11,050 bases of DNA from Suilimivivens sp964393865 (GTDB lineage Bacteria > Bacillota > Clostridia > Lachnospirales > Lachnospiraceae): positions 1 through 11,050 of the forward strand of contig CAYMUW010000066.1 in assembly GCA_964393865.1 (NCBI GenBank), given 5' to 3'. The position numbers and the translations under genes were made by a program. The number at the start of each line of letters is the position of its first letter. Position 1 is the stretch's first letter. The notes under the pieces were generated by a model, which saw nothing but the letters and a program-made list of their open reading frames with translations, was not told the origin of the DNA and made no database searches. This document shows, piece by piece, positions 1 to 6,557 of this stretch.

Positions 1-53
1 TGGCTGATTTGGTGAAATTCCAAAACCGACAGTAAAGTCTGGATGAGAGAAGA
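1..53 (+). ncRNA. FMN riboswitch (RFN element), 3' part only
   Basis: The first bases match the 3' half of the FMN aptamer. GGTGAAATTCC at 11-21 is followed by the conserved ACCGACAGT block at about 25-33, then AGTCT and GGATGAGAGAAGA at 36-53, the usual end of the RFN element. The 5' half, including the other strand of the closing P1 helix, lies outside the window, so the aptamer cannot be folded completely. FMN riboswitches of Firmicutes control riboflavin synthesis and uptake genes, and the next gene is a riboflavin transporter, which supports the call. An intrinsic terminator at 132-159 suggests control by transcription termination when FMN is bound. Confidence 0.92.
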
Positions 54-131
54 AATTGCAAAAGTAAAGCAGTTTTTTTGTTTTGCATAGGTTTCACTAC
101 GGAAACGTGTTTCCTGTTTGCAGTAAATGTT

Positions 132-159
132 ACCCCGGATATTAATCCGGGGTTTTTTT
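132..159 (+). terminator. Rho-independent terminator of the FMN riboswitch expression platform
   Basis: A 9-bp stem (132-140 with 145-153, core CCCCGGAT/ATCCGGGG) has an ATTA loop and runs directly into seven T residues at 153-159. It lies between the aptamer and the ribU ribosome binding site, so it is read as the conditional terminator of the riboswitch. Two weaker hairpins sit between aptamer and terminator (57-63 with 81-87; 91-95 with 102-106, competing with 101-105 against 110-114). They may take part in switching, but no convincing anti-terminator pairing to the terminator stem is visible in the retained part. Confidence 0.9.
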
Positions 160-201
160 CGGTAGAACTTTTTCCGGGAAATTGAAAGGAGAACAGTTAA
201 A

Positions 202-975
202 ATGGGTAACGGATTATGGACAAGTGTAAAGGACAATGTAGTGTTTGTTCTGGTATGTGTGGGGATTGCGGTGGCGCTTTTTGCCATTGCCTATCTGGCG
301 GAAAAGCTTATTAAGAAGAGAGACGGCGATACGGAAAGAGTACTTTCCACCAGAAAGATTGCAATGATCGGTGTGTTTGCGGCAATTTCAACAGTGCTTA
401 AGATGTTTGAATTTCCTGTGCCTTTTGCACCGTCCTTCTATGAGCTGGACTTCAGTGAAATACCTGTACTGATAGGAACCTTTGCCTTTGGACCGGTAGC
501 AGGAGTCATGATTGAGTTCTGTAAGATTTTATTAAAGCTCTTAATAAAGGGAACCAGTACGGCTTTTGTCGGAGATCTGGCCGATTTTGTAATCGGATGC
601 AGCTTTATCCTTCCTGCTTCTATCATTTATATGTTTAAGAAGACCAAGAAGAATGCCATTTTGGCTTCAGTAACCGGTACGCTGATTATGAGTGTGTTTG
701 GAACCCTGTTTAATGCAGTTTATCTTCTGCCTGCATTTGCGTCACTGTATGGAATGCCGCTGGAGGTAATTGTGGAAATGGGCACAAAGGTCAATGGAAG
801 CATTAACAGTGTAGCCACACTGGTGATTTTTGCGGTAGCCCCTTTAAATCTGCTGAAAGGCTCCAGTGTATCCATTGTCACCCTTTTGGTATACAAAAGG
901 CTCAGCCCTATTTTGAAAGCGGGAACAGTCGGTAAGGTAAAGAATGCTGCGGAAAAGGTGGAAACTGTCAAATAA
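202..975 (+). CDS. ribU: Riboflavin transporter, ECF substrate-binding (S) component RibU
   Basis: Integral membrane S component that binds riboflavin and, in this family, works with the shared energizing module EcfA-EcfA'-EcfT, which is not in the window. The protein is 257 aa and very hydrophobic. The family signature is clear: RKIAMIGVFAA at about 51-61, then EFPVPFAP (70-77), ELDFSEIPVLIG (81-92) and FGPVAGVMIEFCKILLKLL (96-114), with NAVYLLPAF near 171-179. An additional predicted helix at about 13-33 precedes the conserved core, and a charged tail follows residue 233. This makes it longer than the roughly 190-200 aa of well-studied RibU proteins. The ATG at 202 is chosen because AAAGGAG at 185-191 lies 10 nt upstream. 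The preceding FMN riboswitch independently supports the substrate. It is probably monocistronic, since a terminator follows. Confidence 0.93.
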   Translation: MGNGLWTSVKDNVVFVLVCVGIAVALFAIAYLAEKLIKKRDGDTERVLSTRKIAMIGVFAAISTVLKMFEFPVPFAPSFYELDFSEIPVLIGTFAFGPVAGVMIEFCKILLKLLIKGTSTAFVGDLADFVIGCSFILPASIIYMFKKTKKNAILASVTGTLIMSVFGTLFNAVYLLPAFASLYGMPLEVIVEMGTKVNGSINSVATLVIFAVAPLNLLKGSSVSIVTLLVYKRLSPILKAGTVGKVKNAAEKVETVK

Positions 976-1012
976 AGCAGTACAATAACAGATTAAGATG
1001 AAAGTTCTAGAG

Positions 1013-1048
1013 AACCCTGCATATGGAAAACTCCTGTGCAGGGTTTTT
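1013..1048 (+). terminator. Rho-independent terminator after ribU
   Basis: A perfect 9-bp stem AACCCTGCA (1013-1021) pairs with TGCAGGGTT (1037-1045). It has a 15-nt loop and ends in five T residues (1044-1048). It lies 38 nt after the ribU stop and separates ribU from the ABC operon. Confidence 0.9.
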
Positions 1049-1250
1049 GGTATTTCTTGTAGCAGTTCTTTAGAAAAAATTAAGTTTTTTATATGGGAAT
1101 TTGAAATATTTACGTCATATAATTCGTTATACTTTTTAGTTGGGACAATAGAACAGATATAAAAAATTGGGTATTGACAATTATTGTATTAGTAATATAA
1201 TACAATAGTACAGATGATTGAGCCGCAGCAACGGCGGAATGTGAGGAAGC
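1049..1250 (+). promoter_or_regulatory. Intergenic leader and sigma-A promoter of the ABC exporter operon
   Basis: The promoter has TTGACA at 1174-1179 and TATAAT at 1196-1201 with a 16-bp spacer, so both hexamers are consensus. Expected transcription start is near 1208, giving a leader of about 40 nt. Upstream, 1060-1170 is AT-rich with short T and A runs that could act as an UP element. I see no open reading frame of note there. Such a strong promoter on an efflux-type operon implies a repressor, and a matching inverted repeat covers the -10 (listed separately). Confidence 0.88.
1182..1207. promoter_or_regulatory. Inverted repeat over the -10 box, putative operator
   Basis: TATTGTATTA (1182-1191) is repeated in reverse complement as TAATACAATA (1198-1207), a perfect 10-bp palindrome separated by 6 bp. 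It fills most of the spacer and all of the -10 hexamer, where a bound dimer would block RNA polymerase. Palindromes of this size are typical of GntR (YtrA-type) or MarR-type dimeric repressors that often control ABC exporters. No regulator gene is in the window, so the identity of the factor is inference. Confidence 0.65.
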
Positions 1251-1946
1251 ATGGGAGAACTGATTGAAATTCGGGATATGTGCAAGATATATAATCCCGG
1301 TGAGAATGAGGTCCGGGCACTGGATCATGTGGATTTGAAAATTAATCAAAATGAATTTGTGGCCATTATCGGTCAATCCGGTTCCGGCAAATCTACTCTG
1401 ATGAATATGCTGGGGTGTTTGGATGTTCCGACCAGCGGAGCATACATATTAAACGGACAGGATGTATCCGACCTTGCGGACGATGAACTGTCGGATATCA
1501 GGAACAGGGAGATAGGATTTATTTTTCAGGGCTTTAATTTGATAGCCGGTCTTACAGCCATTGAAAATGTGGAGCTTCCGCTGATTTATCGCGGGGTGGC
1601 TAAGAAGGAAAGAATTCGCTTGGCTGAGACTGCATTGGAGAAGGTGGGCTTGAAGGAAAGAATGGAGCATAAGCCCTCCGAGATGTCGGGAGGACAGCAG
1701 CAGAGAGTGGCCATTGCCAGAGCGATTGCACAGGCGCCGCCGGTTATTCTGGCTGATGAACCTACGGGAAATCTGGATTCCGGTTCCACCAAGGAAATCA
1801 TGGAAATTTTGAAAGCGCTTCATGCCGACGGGAGAACTGTTATACTGATTACTCATGATAATGACATTGCTGCAAGGGCAAAGAGAATCATCCGCATTAT
1901 GGACGGTAAAATCGTGGATGACATTATTAACGATAAAGAAATATAA
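1251..1946 (+). CDS. ABC transporter ATP-binding protein, MacB/LolD (YknY-like) family
   Basis: Cytoplasmic ATPase that powers the fusion protein and permease encoded immediately downstream. At 231 aa it is the normal length for a single nucleotide-binding domain. All motifs are intact: Walker A GQSGSGKST at 41-49, Q-loop Gln93 in FIFQGFNL, signature MSGGQQQR at 145-152, Walker B VILADEP at 165-171, D-loop NLDS at 174-177 and switch His202 in LITHD. The NPGENEVRALDHVDL segment after the first strand is typical of the LolD/MacB/YknY group. The ATG at 1251 gives the usual short N-terminus. Its Shine-Dalgarno is weak and close (GAGGAAG, 1243-1249), and an in-frame ATG at 1239 is followed at once by TGA. 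The exported substrate cannot be read from the sequence. Peptides, antibiotics or toxins are the usual cargo of this family. Confidence 0.95.
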   Translation: MGELIEIRDMCKIYNPGENEVRALDHVDLKINQNEFVAIIGQSGSGKSTLMNMLGCLDVPTSGAYILNGQDVSDLADDELSDIRNREIGFIFQGFNLIAGLTAIENVELPLIYRGVAKKERIRLAETALEKVGLKERMEHKPSEMSGGQQQRVAIARAIAQAPPVILADEPTGNLDSGSTKEIMEILKALHADGRTVILITHDNDIAARAKRIIRIMDGKIVDDIINDKEI

Positions 1947-1960
1947 ATGGAATTTTGATA

Positions 1961-1992
1961 AAGGAGGGGAGCGTTCCTGTAAAGAACGCTTC
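1961..1992 (+). other. Strong Shine-Dalgarno followed by an intercistronic hairpin
   Basis: Between the ATPase stop and the fusion-protein start, AAGGAGGGG at 1961-1969 has no start codon at normal spacing. It runs into a hairpin whose core is AGCGTTC (1970-1976) paired with GAACGCT (1984-1990), with a 7-nt loop. One G-U and one G-C pair can extend it to 1968-1992. Folding would bring this Shine-Dalgarno next to the ATG at 1996. It could tune translation of the downstream gene relative to the ATPase, or stabilise the processed message. There is no T-tract, so it is not a terminator. Confidence 0.55.
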
Positions 1993-2007
1993 GGAATGGA
2001 GGAGAAA

Positions 2008-3447
2008 ATGTCAAAGAAGGAAAAAAAGGAAAAGAAGCCGTTGGATAAGGCAGCCAAAAAGAAACGCAGGAGAATTATTATATGCAGCATAGTGGGTGTG
2101 GTTATCGTGCTTTTTGTTTTGATGAATGTCTTAGGCAGCAGTAACGTACAGGCGGTTGTATCAACTACTCTTGCGCAGACCGGCGAGATTGAGCAGACCA
2201 TCAATACAAGTGGAACGGTGACTACTCTGGAAACCAAAAACTACTTTTCGGATGTAAACGTAAAGATCAGTGATGTGTCGGTGCAGGCAGGAGATGCCGT
2301 ACAGGCGGGGGATGTATTAATTTCTTACGATCAGGATGCACTTGCAAGAGAAAAGGAACTGGCGCAGCTGTCCGTACAGTCTGCGGAGGGAAGCTACCAG
2401 AATTCCATTCAAAGCAACAATGAAAAGCTGGGAGATTTAAACGAGGCAAATATCAATCTTGACGTGCTTGACCAGCAGATTGCGGATACAGAAGCTTACA
2501 TAAAGGGTCTGGAAAACAAAATTGCAAAGAAGCAAAGCGATCTTGCCTATGAAGGAGCGCTGCTCCAGATTTCTCTTTTAGACTGGCAGGAACAGCCGGA
2601 TTCCGAGGAGTACCTGAACCTTCAAAAGCTTGTTCAGCTCAATTCCTATGAGCAGCAAAACAATAAAGAAATCAAAGGATGGCAGGATGAACTGGAGGTT
2701 TATAACAAGATGCTGTCCGATTATAAGGAATACCGCTCTGAAATGAAATCCCAGAAAAGTTCTGCCGAGGCAGGTAAAATGACTGCAGGAGCCAGGCAGG
2801 AGCTTGAAGCAACCAACCAGACCAAGGAAATAGAAGCGTCCGATTCCCTGGAAAATCTGGAAGCTGCGGAAGGCGGCATTGTAGCTGAATTTGACGGTGT
2901 TGTTACGGAAGTGAATGCCGTAGAGGGCGGAAGCGTGGCGGCGGGAGGTTCCCTTCTTAAGCTGGAGAGCACCGAGGATGTTATGGTTAAAATATATGTA
3001 ACCAAGTACGATCTGGATAAAATATCGGTTGGGCAGGAAGCTGCAGTCACCATCGGAAGCAAGGAATATCAGGGCAAGGTATCTAAGATTAATAAGATGG
3101 CGGAAAAGAATAGCAGTGGTGCTGCCGTAGTAGGCGCAGAAATTAAAATTACTAATCCTGACAGTGATGTCATATTAGGCGTGGAGGCAAAGGTTGTCAT
3201 TGGCACCGCTAAGGCTGAAAATGCGATTCTGATACCGGTAGGAGCAGTAAACGTGGATGTGGACGGTGAGTTTGTCTATGTGGTTGATGAAAACGGCATT
3301 CTTACCAAGCAACCTATTGTTACCGGCATTTCTTCAGATACTATGGTTCAGGTGCTTGAGGGTATCAGTGAAGGAGAGCAGATTGTGACAGATGTGACAG
3401 CCGATCTTCAGGAGGGCATGTCTGTAATGGCAATGCCTCAGCAGTAA
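2008..3447 (+). CDS. HlyD/MacA-type membrane fusion (periplasmic adaptor-like) protein
   Basis: Accessory subunit of the ABC exporter, anchored in the membrane and facing outward. From the ATG at 2008 it is 479 aa. A very Lys/Arg-rich cytoplasmic tail (1-22) is followed by one transmembrane helix at about 23-43. The first biotinyl-lipoyl half is at about 84-108 (VSVQAGDAVQAGDVL). A long Gln/Glu/Lys/Asn-rich segment with heptad character (about 112-285) fits the alpha-helical hairpin. The second lipoyl half is at about 288-320 and beta-barrel and membrane-proximal domains at about 325-475. The start is chosen because GGAGGAG lies directly upstream at 1998-2004. An in-frame ATG at 1996 (four more residues) is possible. 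Reading further upstream would overlap the ATPase gene and add a non-family N-terminus. The assignment as YknX-like partner rests on domain order and neighbours. Confidence 0.92.
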   Translation: MSKKEKKEKKPLDKAAKKKRRRIIICSIVGVVIVLFVLMNVLGSSNVQAVVSTTLAQTGEIEQTINTSGTVTTLETKNYFSDVNVKISDVSVQAGDAVQAGDVLISYDQDALAREKELAQLSVQSAEGSYQNSIQSNNEKLGDLNEANINLDVLDQQIADTEAYIKGLENKIAKKQSDLAYEGALLQISLLDWQEQPDSEEYLNLQKLVQLNSYEQQNNKEIKGWQDELEVYNKMLSDYKEYRSEMKSQKSSAEAGKMTAGARQELEATNQTKEIEASDSLENLEAAEGGIVAEFDGVVTEVNAVEGGSVAAGGSLLKLESTEDVMVKIYVTKYDLDKISVGQEAAVTIGSKEYQGKVSKINKMAEKNSSGAAVVGAEIKITNPDSDVILGVEAKVVIGTAKAENAILIPVGAVNVDVDGEFVYVVDENGILTKQPIVTGISSDTMVQVLEGISEGEQIVTDVTADLQEGMSVMAMPQQ

Positions 3448-3465
3448 GCAGAACGGAGGCTGAAT

Positions 3466-4686
3466 ATGGCACAGATTTGGGAATACATTAAAATTGCCCT
3501 GATGAACATTAGAAGTAATAAGGGACGCTCGATCCTGACTATGCTGGGTATCATCATTGGTATTTCCTCCGTTATTATGGTTATTGCCATTGGCAATGGA
3601 GTCAGGGAGAAGGTTAATTCGGAATTGGATGCCTTTGCAGGCGGTCAGATAGCATTTTATGTTGACACGACTCGTAAGGACACGACCGTTACCTTCGATC
3701 AATCGGATTTTGATGCAATTCAGGAGCAGATAGAGCATGTAAAAGGAGTTACGTCTCAATTTTACAGCTGGGGAACAGCAGAAGGACCAAAGGGAGATTT
3801 TGATATCAGAATGCTGGGCGGCAGCGTAGGGCTTCAATACACTTCCTCCGATTCGATCATTAAGGGAAAGTATTTTACACAGAATGATTATGACAGCGCA
3901 AATAACGTGTGTGTTATTAATGAAAGCAGTGCGGTGGCGCTTTTTGGAACTACTGATGTAATCGGGATGACATTTGACGCTACCTTCTGGGGAATTACAC
4001 AGGAACTTAGAATAGTTGGAATTCGTGCGGATAGTGCATCCGTACTGGTGAGTATGAGTTATGGAGGAGACACTACCATACAAGCGGAAGTGCCCCTTAC
4101 CTTTATGGCCAATAAATTAGGCTACTATATCGATGAAATAGATCAGTTTTACGTAATAGCAGAGTCTGCGGAATACTCATCGGAAATTGCATCGAAAACT
4201 CTTGCTTTGCTGGAAAGCAGACATAATGTCCGGGGAGAAAATCAGATTATGATGGAAAGCTTTGCGGATTATACGGAGCAGTATGATACCATTCTTGGCT
4301 TTATCACCATATTTATTTCCTTTGTGGCGGCTATTTCGCTTTTGGTAGGCGGTATTGGCGTTATGAATATTATGTTGGTGTCCGTTACGGAAAGAACCAG
4401 AGAGATTGGTATAAGAAAAGCGTTGGGAGCAAGAACGGGCTCTGTACTCTTACAATTTCTTGCAGAAGCAGGCATCATCACACTTTTGGGAGGCCTGATT
4501 GGTATTATTCTTGGCATATTGGGAGCTGCAGGTGTGGGAGCGCTTTTTGGATTAACTCCGGAGGTCGGCATTGGAACAATTTTCTCTGCATCTTTGTTTT
4601 CCTGCGGCGTGGGTATTTTCTTTGGTATCTACCCGGCAAAGAAGGCAGCAAAGCTCAGTCCTATCGAAGCGCTGCGGCACGAATAA
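3466..4686 (+). CDS. ABC transporter permease, MacB/FtsX (YknZ-like) family
   Basis: Membrane subunit of the exporter, 406 aa, which in this family works as a dimer by a mechanotransmission mechanism. The N-terminus has the family-typical IRSNKGRSILTMLGIIIGISSVI and the first transmembrane helix (about 22-44). Residues about 45-270 form the extracytoplasmic MacB core domain. Three helices follow at about 275-303, 330-358 and 370-390. The cytoplasmic loop VTERTREIGIRKALGA (307-322), which couples to the ATPase, is intact, as is the C-terminal YPAKKAAKLSPIEALRHE. The start has GGAGG at 3455-3459, 6 nt upstream. It follows the fusion-protein gene by 18 nt, so the two are co-transcribed. With no outer membrane expected, there is no TolC partner. 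Export substrate is unknown. Confidence 0.95.
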   Translation: MAQIWEYIKIALMNIRSNKGRSILTMLGIIIGISSVIMVIAIGNGVREKVNSELDAFAGGQIAFYVDTTRKDTTVTFDQSDFDAIQEQIEHVKGVTSQFYSWGTAEGPKGDFDIRMLGGSVGLQYTSSDSIIKGKYFTQNDYDSANNVCVINESSAVALFGTTDVIGMTFDATFWGITQELRIVGIRADSASVLVSMSYGGDTTIQAEVPLTFMANKLGYYIDEIDQFYVIAESAEYSSEIASKTLALLESRHNVRGENQIMMESFADYTEQYDTILGFITIFISFVAAISLLVGGIGVMNIMLVSVTERTREIGIRKALGARTGSVLLQFLAEAGIITLLGGLIGIILGILGAAGVGALFGLTPEVGIGTIFSASLFSCGVGIFFGIYPAKKAAKLSPIEALRHE

Positions 4687-4695
4687 TTTCTTTAT

Positions 4696-4735
4696 GCCTG
4701 CTTAAGCAGTATCTGAACCGTATGAGGCTTTTTTT
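4696..4735 (+). terminator. Possible weak terminator of the ABC operon
   Basis: Seven T residues at 4729-4735 follow GAGGC shortly after the permease stop. A 4-bp GCCT/AGGC pairing (4696-4699 with 4725-4728) encloses a CTGCTTAAGCAG palindrome. Alternatively AAGC at 4704-4707 pairs with GCTT at 4727-4730. Neither stem is strong, so termination here is uncertain and some read-through into the next unit is possible. Confidence 0.35.
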
Positions 4736-4739
4736 GCGG

Positions 4740-4767
4740 TTGCACTTTATTTGTTTTTTAGTATAAT
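4740..4767 (+). promoter_or_regulatory. Sigma-A promoter for the YcxB-like/tsaEB operon
   Basis: TTGCAC at 4740-4745 and TATAAT at 4762-4767 are separated by 16 bp. The -10 is consensus and the -35 matches four of six positions. A start near 4774 gives a leader of about 80 nt ahead of the ATG at 4853. Because later genes are closely spaced, this may serve a long downstream operon. Confidence 0.7.
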
Positions 4768-4789
4768 ATTAAGAAGAGTGGAAGACATG

Positions 4790-4814
4790 GGAACTGCCGC
4801 CGGCAGTTCCTTTT
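4790..4814 (+). other. Stable hairpin at the 5' end of the mRNA leader
   Basis: GGAACTGCC (4790-4798) pairs perfectly with GGCAGTTCC (4802-4810), leaving a 3-nt GCC loop, and four T residues follow. It begins only about 16 nt after the predicted transcription start. It could be an intrinsic terminator for read-through from the ABC operon (short T-run), an attenuator, or a 5' stabilising stem. The sequence does not decide between these. Confidence 0.6.
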
Positions 4815-4852
4815 CACTTTGGAATAAGTATGACAGGAAGGTATGAGTAATT

Positions 4853-5332
4853 ATGGAAGTGGAGTTTGATGTGAAAATAACACCCGGAGCATTATATGAC
4901 TATATGCTGTTTCATACCTATACCAGCCCATCCGGGTTAATCGGAGCGGTGGTGGGAGCGCTGCTTGTGACGGCGTTTTTTATGGGCGCCGGCATCCTGA
5001 GTCTGATTGCGGGACTTATTATTCTTCTTTATCTTCCGTGGACATTGTTTATTAAATCCAGACAGCAGTATTTGGCAAACCCGGCATTTAAGACGCCCCT
5101 TCATTATAAAATGACAGAAGAGGGGATTGAAGTTTCCCAAAACGGAGAGACACAGAGCCAAAAGTGGGAGGACATGTTTAAAGCGGTATCTACTCCCCGG
5201 AGCCTGATTGTATATACATCCAGAGTGAATGCTTCTATTTTTCCCAAAAAGGATTTACAGGAAAATACGGCTGCAGTGATACGGATGATTTCTACGCATA
5301 TGCCGCCCAAAAAGGTAAAAATCCGCAGCTGA
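4853..5332 (+). CDS. YcxB-like family membrane protein, function unknown
   Basis: A 159-aa protein with a short N-terminal strand region (EVEFDVKITPGALYDYM), two adjacent transmembrane helices at about 28-46 and 47-66, and a soluble C-terminal domain from about 75. That domain shows the YcxB-like pattern: FKTPLHYKMTEEGIEVS (79-95), then a Trp-Glu-Asp motif in KWEDMFKAV (104-112), LIVYTS (118-123) and IFPKK (129-133). Proteins of this group are widespread in Firmicutes and have no established biochemical role. The start has GGAAGG at 4836-4841, 11 nt upstream, a longer gap than usual. A nearer ATG at 4843 opens an eight-codon frame only. It lies 33 nt before tsaE and may be its operon leader. 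Family call is from motif recall. Confidence 0.75.
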   Translation: MEVEFDVKITPGALYDYMLFHTYTSPSGLIGAVVGALLVTAFFMGAGILSLIAGLIILLYLPWTLFIKSRQQYLANPAFKTPLHYKMTEEGIEVSQNGETQSQKWEDMFKAVSTPRSLIVYTSRVNASIFPKKDLQENTAAVIRMISTHMPPKKVKIRS

Positions 5333-5365
5333 TCAGCAGTTGATGCGTGGGAAAGGCATGATGAT

Positions 5366-5821
5366 ATGAAGGAAGAAATTTTTGAAAGCTTTAGCCCGGA
5401 GGATACCTTTCGGCTTGGAAAGAAAATAGGAGAAAAGGCGCTGCCGGGGCAGGTTTTTACCCTGATTGGAGATTTGGGAGTGGGTAAGACCGTTTTTACA
5501 CAGGGAATGGCAGCAGGCCTTGGCATTACGGAGCCGGTGAACAGCCCTACCTTTACGATTATGCAGGTTTATGAGGAAGGAAGATGTCCCTTTTATCATT
5601 TTGACGTCTATCGAATCGGAGACATTTCGGAAATGGATGAGATCGGTTACGAGGATTGTTTTTATGGAAATGGGATTTGTCTGATTGAGTGGGCGAATTT
5701 AATAGAAGAAATCCTTCCGGATCGCTATACCGGAATTACCATCTCCAAGGATTTAGAGAAGGGATTTGACTACAGAAAAATCATAATTGAGGAGCGAAAC
5801 CATGAAAATAATTGCGATTGA
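5366..5821 (+). CDS. tsaE: tRNA t6A37 threonylcarbamoyltransferase complex ATPase TsaE
   Basis: ATPase that, with TsaB and TsaD, supports transfer of the threonylcarbamoyl group to A37 of ANN-decoding tRNAs. At 151 aa it is the normal length. Visible motifs are the P-loop GDLGVGKT at 35-42, the conserved NSPTFTIMQVY at 59-69, HFDVYRI at 78-84 and LIEWAN at 106-111. The ATG at 5366 is in frame. The ATGs at 5358 and 5361 just before it are in another frame. GGAAAGG at 5349-5355 is the likely ribosome binding site. The 3' end overlaps tsaB by 20 nt, so translation is probably coupled. This matches the classical tsaE-tsaB-rimI order of Firmicutes. Confidence 0.96.
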   Translation: MKEEIFESFSPEDTFRLGKKIGEKALPGQVFTLIGDLGVGKTVFTQGMAAGLGITEPVNSPTFTIMQVYEEGRCPFYHFDVYRIGDISEMDEIGYEDCFYGNGICLIEWANLIEEILPDRYTGITISKDLEKGFDYRKIIIEERNHENNCD

Positions 5822-6557
5822 CAGCTCCGGCCTGGTGGCGTCGGTTGCCATTGTGGAGGATGATATTCTCATAGGAGAGTATAACGTACAATACAAAAAG
5901 ACCCATTCTCAGACGCTGCTTCCCATGCTGGATGAACTGAAAAGGATGGTGGAGCTGGATTTAAGTACGGTAGATGCCATTGCAATTTCAAAAGGGCCGG
6001 GGTCCTTTACCGGATTAAGAATAGGTTCAGCCACGGCTAAGGGCTTGGGACTTGCCATGAACGTGCCGCTGGTGGAGATACCGACATTGGATGGATTGGC
6101 ATGTAATCTGTATGGAACGGACAAGCTGGTCTGCCCGATGATGGATGCCAGAAGAAATCAGGTTTACACAGGAATATATGAATATGTTAAAATAAATAGA
6201 GATGCATCTTTTGCAGAAAACGGTTCCTTTTCTTTTGAACTTCGCAGTGTGCTTGCGCAGTGTGCGGTGGCCGTTGACGAACTTGCGGATCGGTTAAATG
6301 AGCTGGGCAGGGAAGTGATTTTTCTGGGCGACGGGGTTCCGGTTTATGCAGGAAAACTTGCAGAGCTTATGAAGGTACCCTATAGCTTTGCACCGGCCCA
6401 TATGAACCGCCAGAGAGCATCAGCCTTTGGTATGCTGGCTTTCCGGTATCTGAGAGAGGGTAAGGTTACGGATGCAGGAAGTCATGCACCCGAGTATTTA
6501 AGACTGTCACAGGCGGAGCGGGAGAAAAGGGAAAAGGAAAATGGATCTGAACATTAG
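5802..6557 (+). CDS. tsaB: tRNA t6A37 complex dimerization subunit TsaB
   Basis: Inactive ASKHA-fold paralogue of TsaD that forms the TsaB-TsaD heterodimer for t6A synthesis. It is 251 aa, slightly longer than many homologues. Motifs: MKIIAIDSSG at the N-terminus, THSQTLLPMLDEL at 34-46, ISKGPGSFTGLRIG at 62-75 and MDARRNQVYTGIY at 114-126. The ATG at 5802 is preferred: GAGGAG at 5789-5794 sits 7 nt upstream and the product begins with the family's canonical first strand. A TTG at 5787 would add five residues and consume the ribosome binding site. The gene overlaps tsaE by 20 nt and rimI by 17 nt. The C-terminal part (about 170-251) is less conserved, as usual. Confidence 0.95.
   Translation: MKIIAIDSSGLVASVAIVEDDILIGEYNVQYKKTHSQTLLPMLDELKRMVELDLSTVDAIAISKGPGSFTGLRIGSATAKGLGLAMNVPLVEIPTLDGLACNLYGTDKLVCPMMDARRNQVYTGIYEYVKINRDASFAENGSFSFELRSVLAQCAVAVDELADRLNELGREVIFLGDGVPVYAGKLAELMKVPYSFAPAHMNRQRASAFGMLAFRYLREGKVTDAGSHAPEYLRLSQAEREKREKENGSEH

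Noticed and set aside
1855..2007. Upstream extension of the fusion-protein gene from an ATG inside the ATPase gene
   Set aside because: It would overlap the ATPase by about 90 nt and add residues unlike any adaptor N-terminus. Strong ribosome binding sites lie just before 1996-2008.
1449..2237. Long open frame on the - strand (262 codons)
   Set aside because: It lies fully antisense to the ATPase and fusion-protein genes, encodes a Ser/Leu/His-rich product with no motif and has no ribosome binding site. It is a shadow frame.
3334..4083. Open frame of 249 codons on the - strand
   Set aside because: Antisense to the fusion-protein and permease genes, with low-complexity His/Asn/Ile/Ser composition and no domain.
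5787..5801. TTG start for tsaB five codons upstream
   Set aside because: It would destroy the GAGGAG ribosome binding site, and the family begins at the MKIIAID strand.
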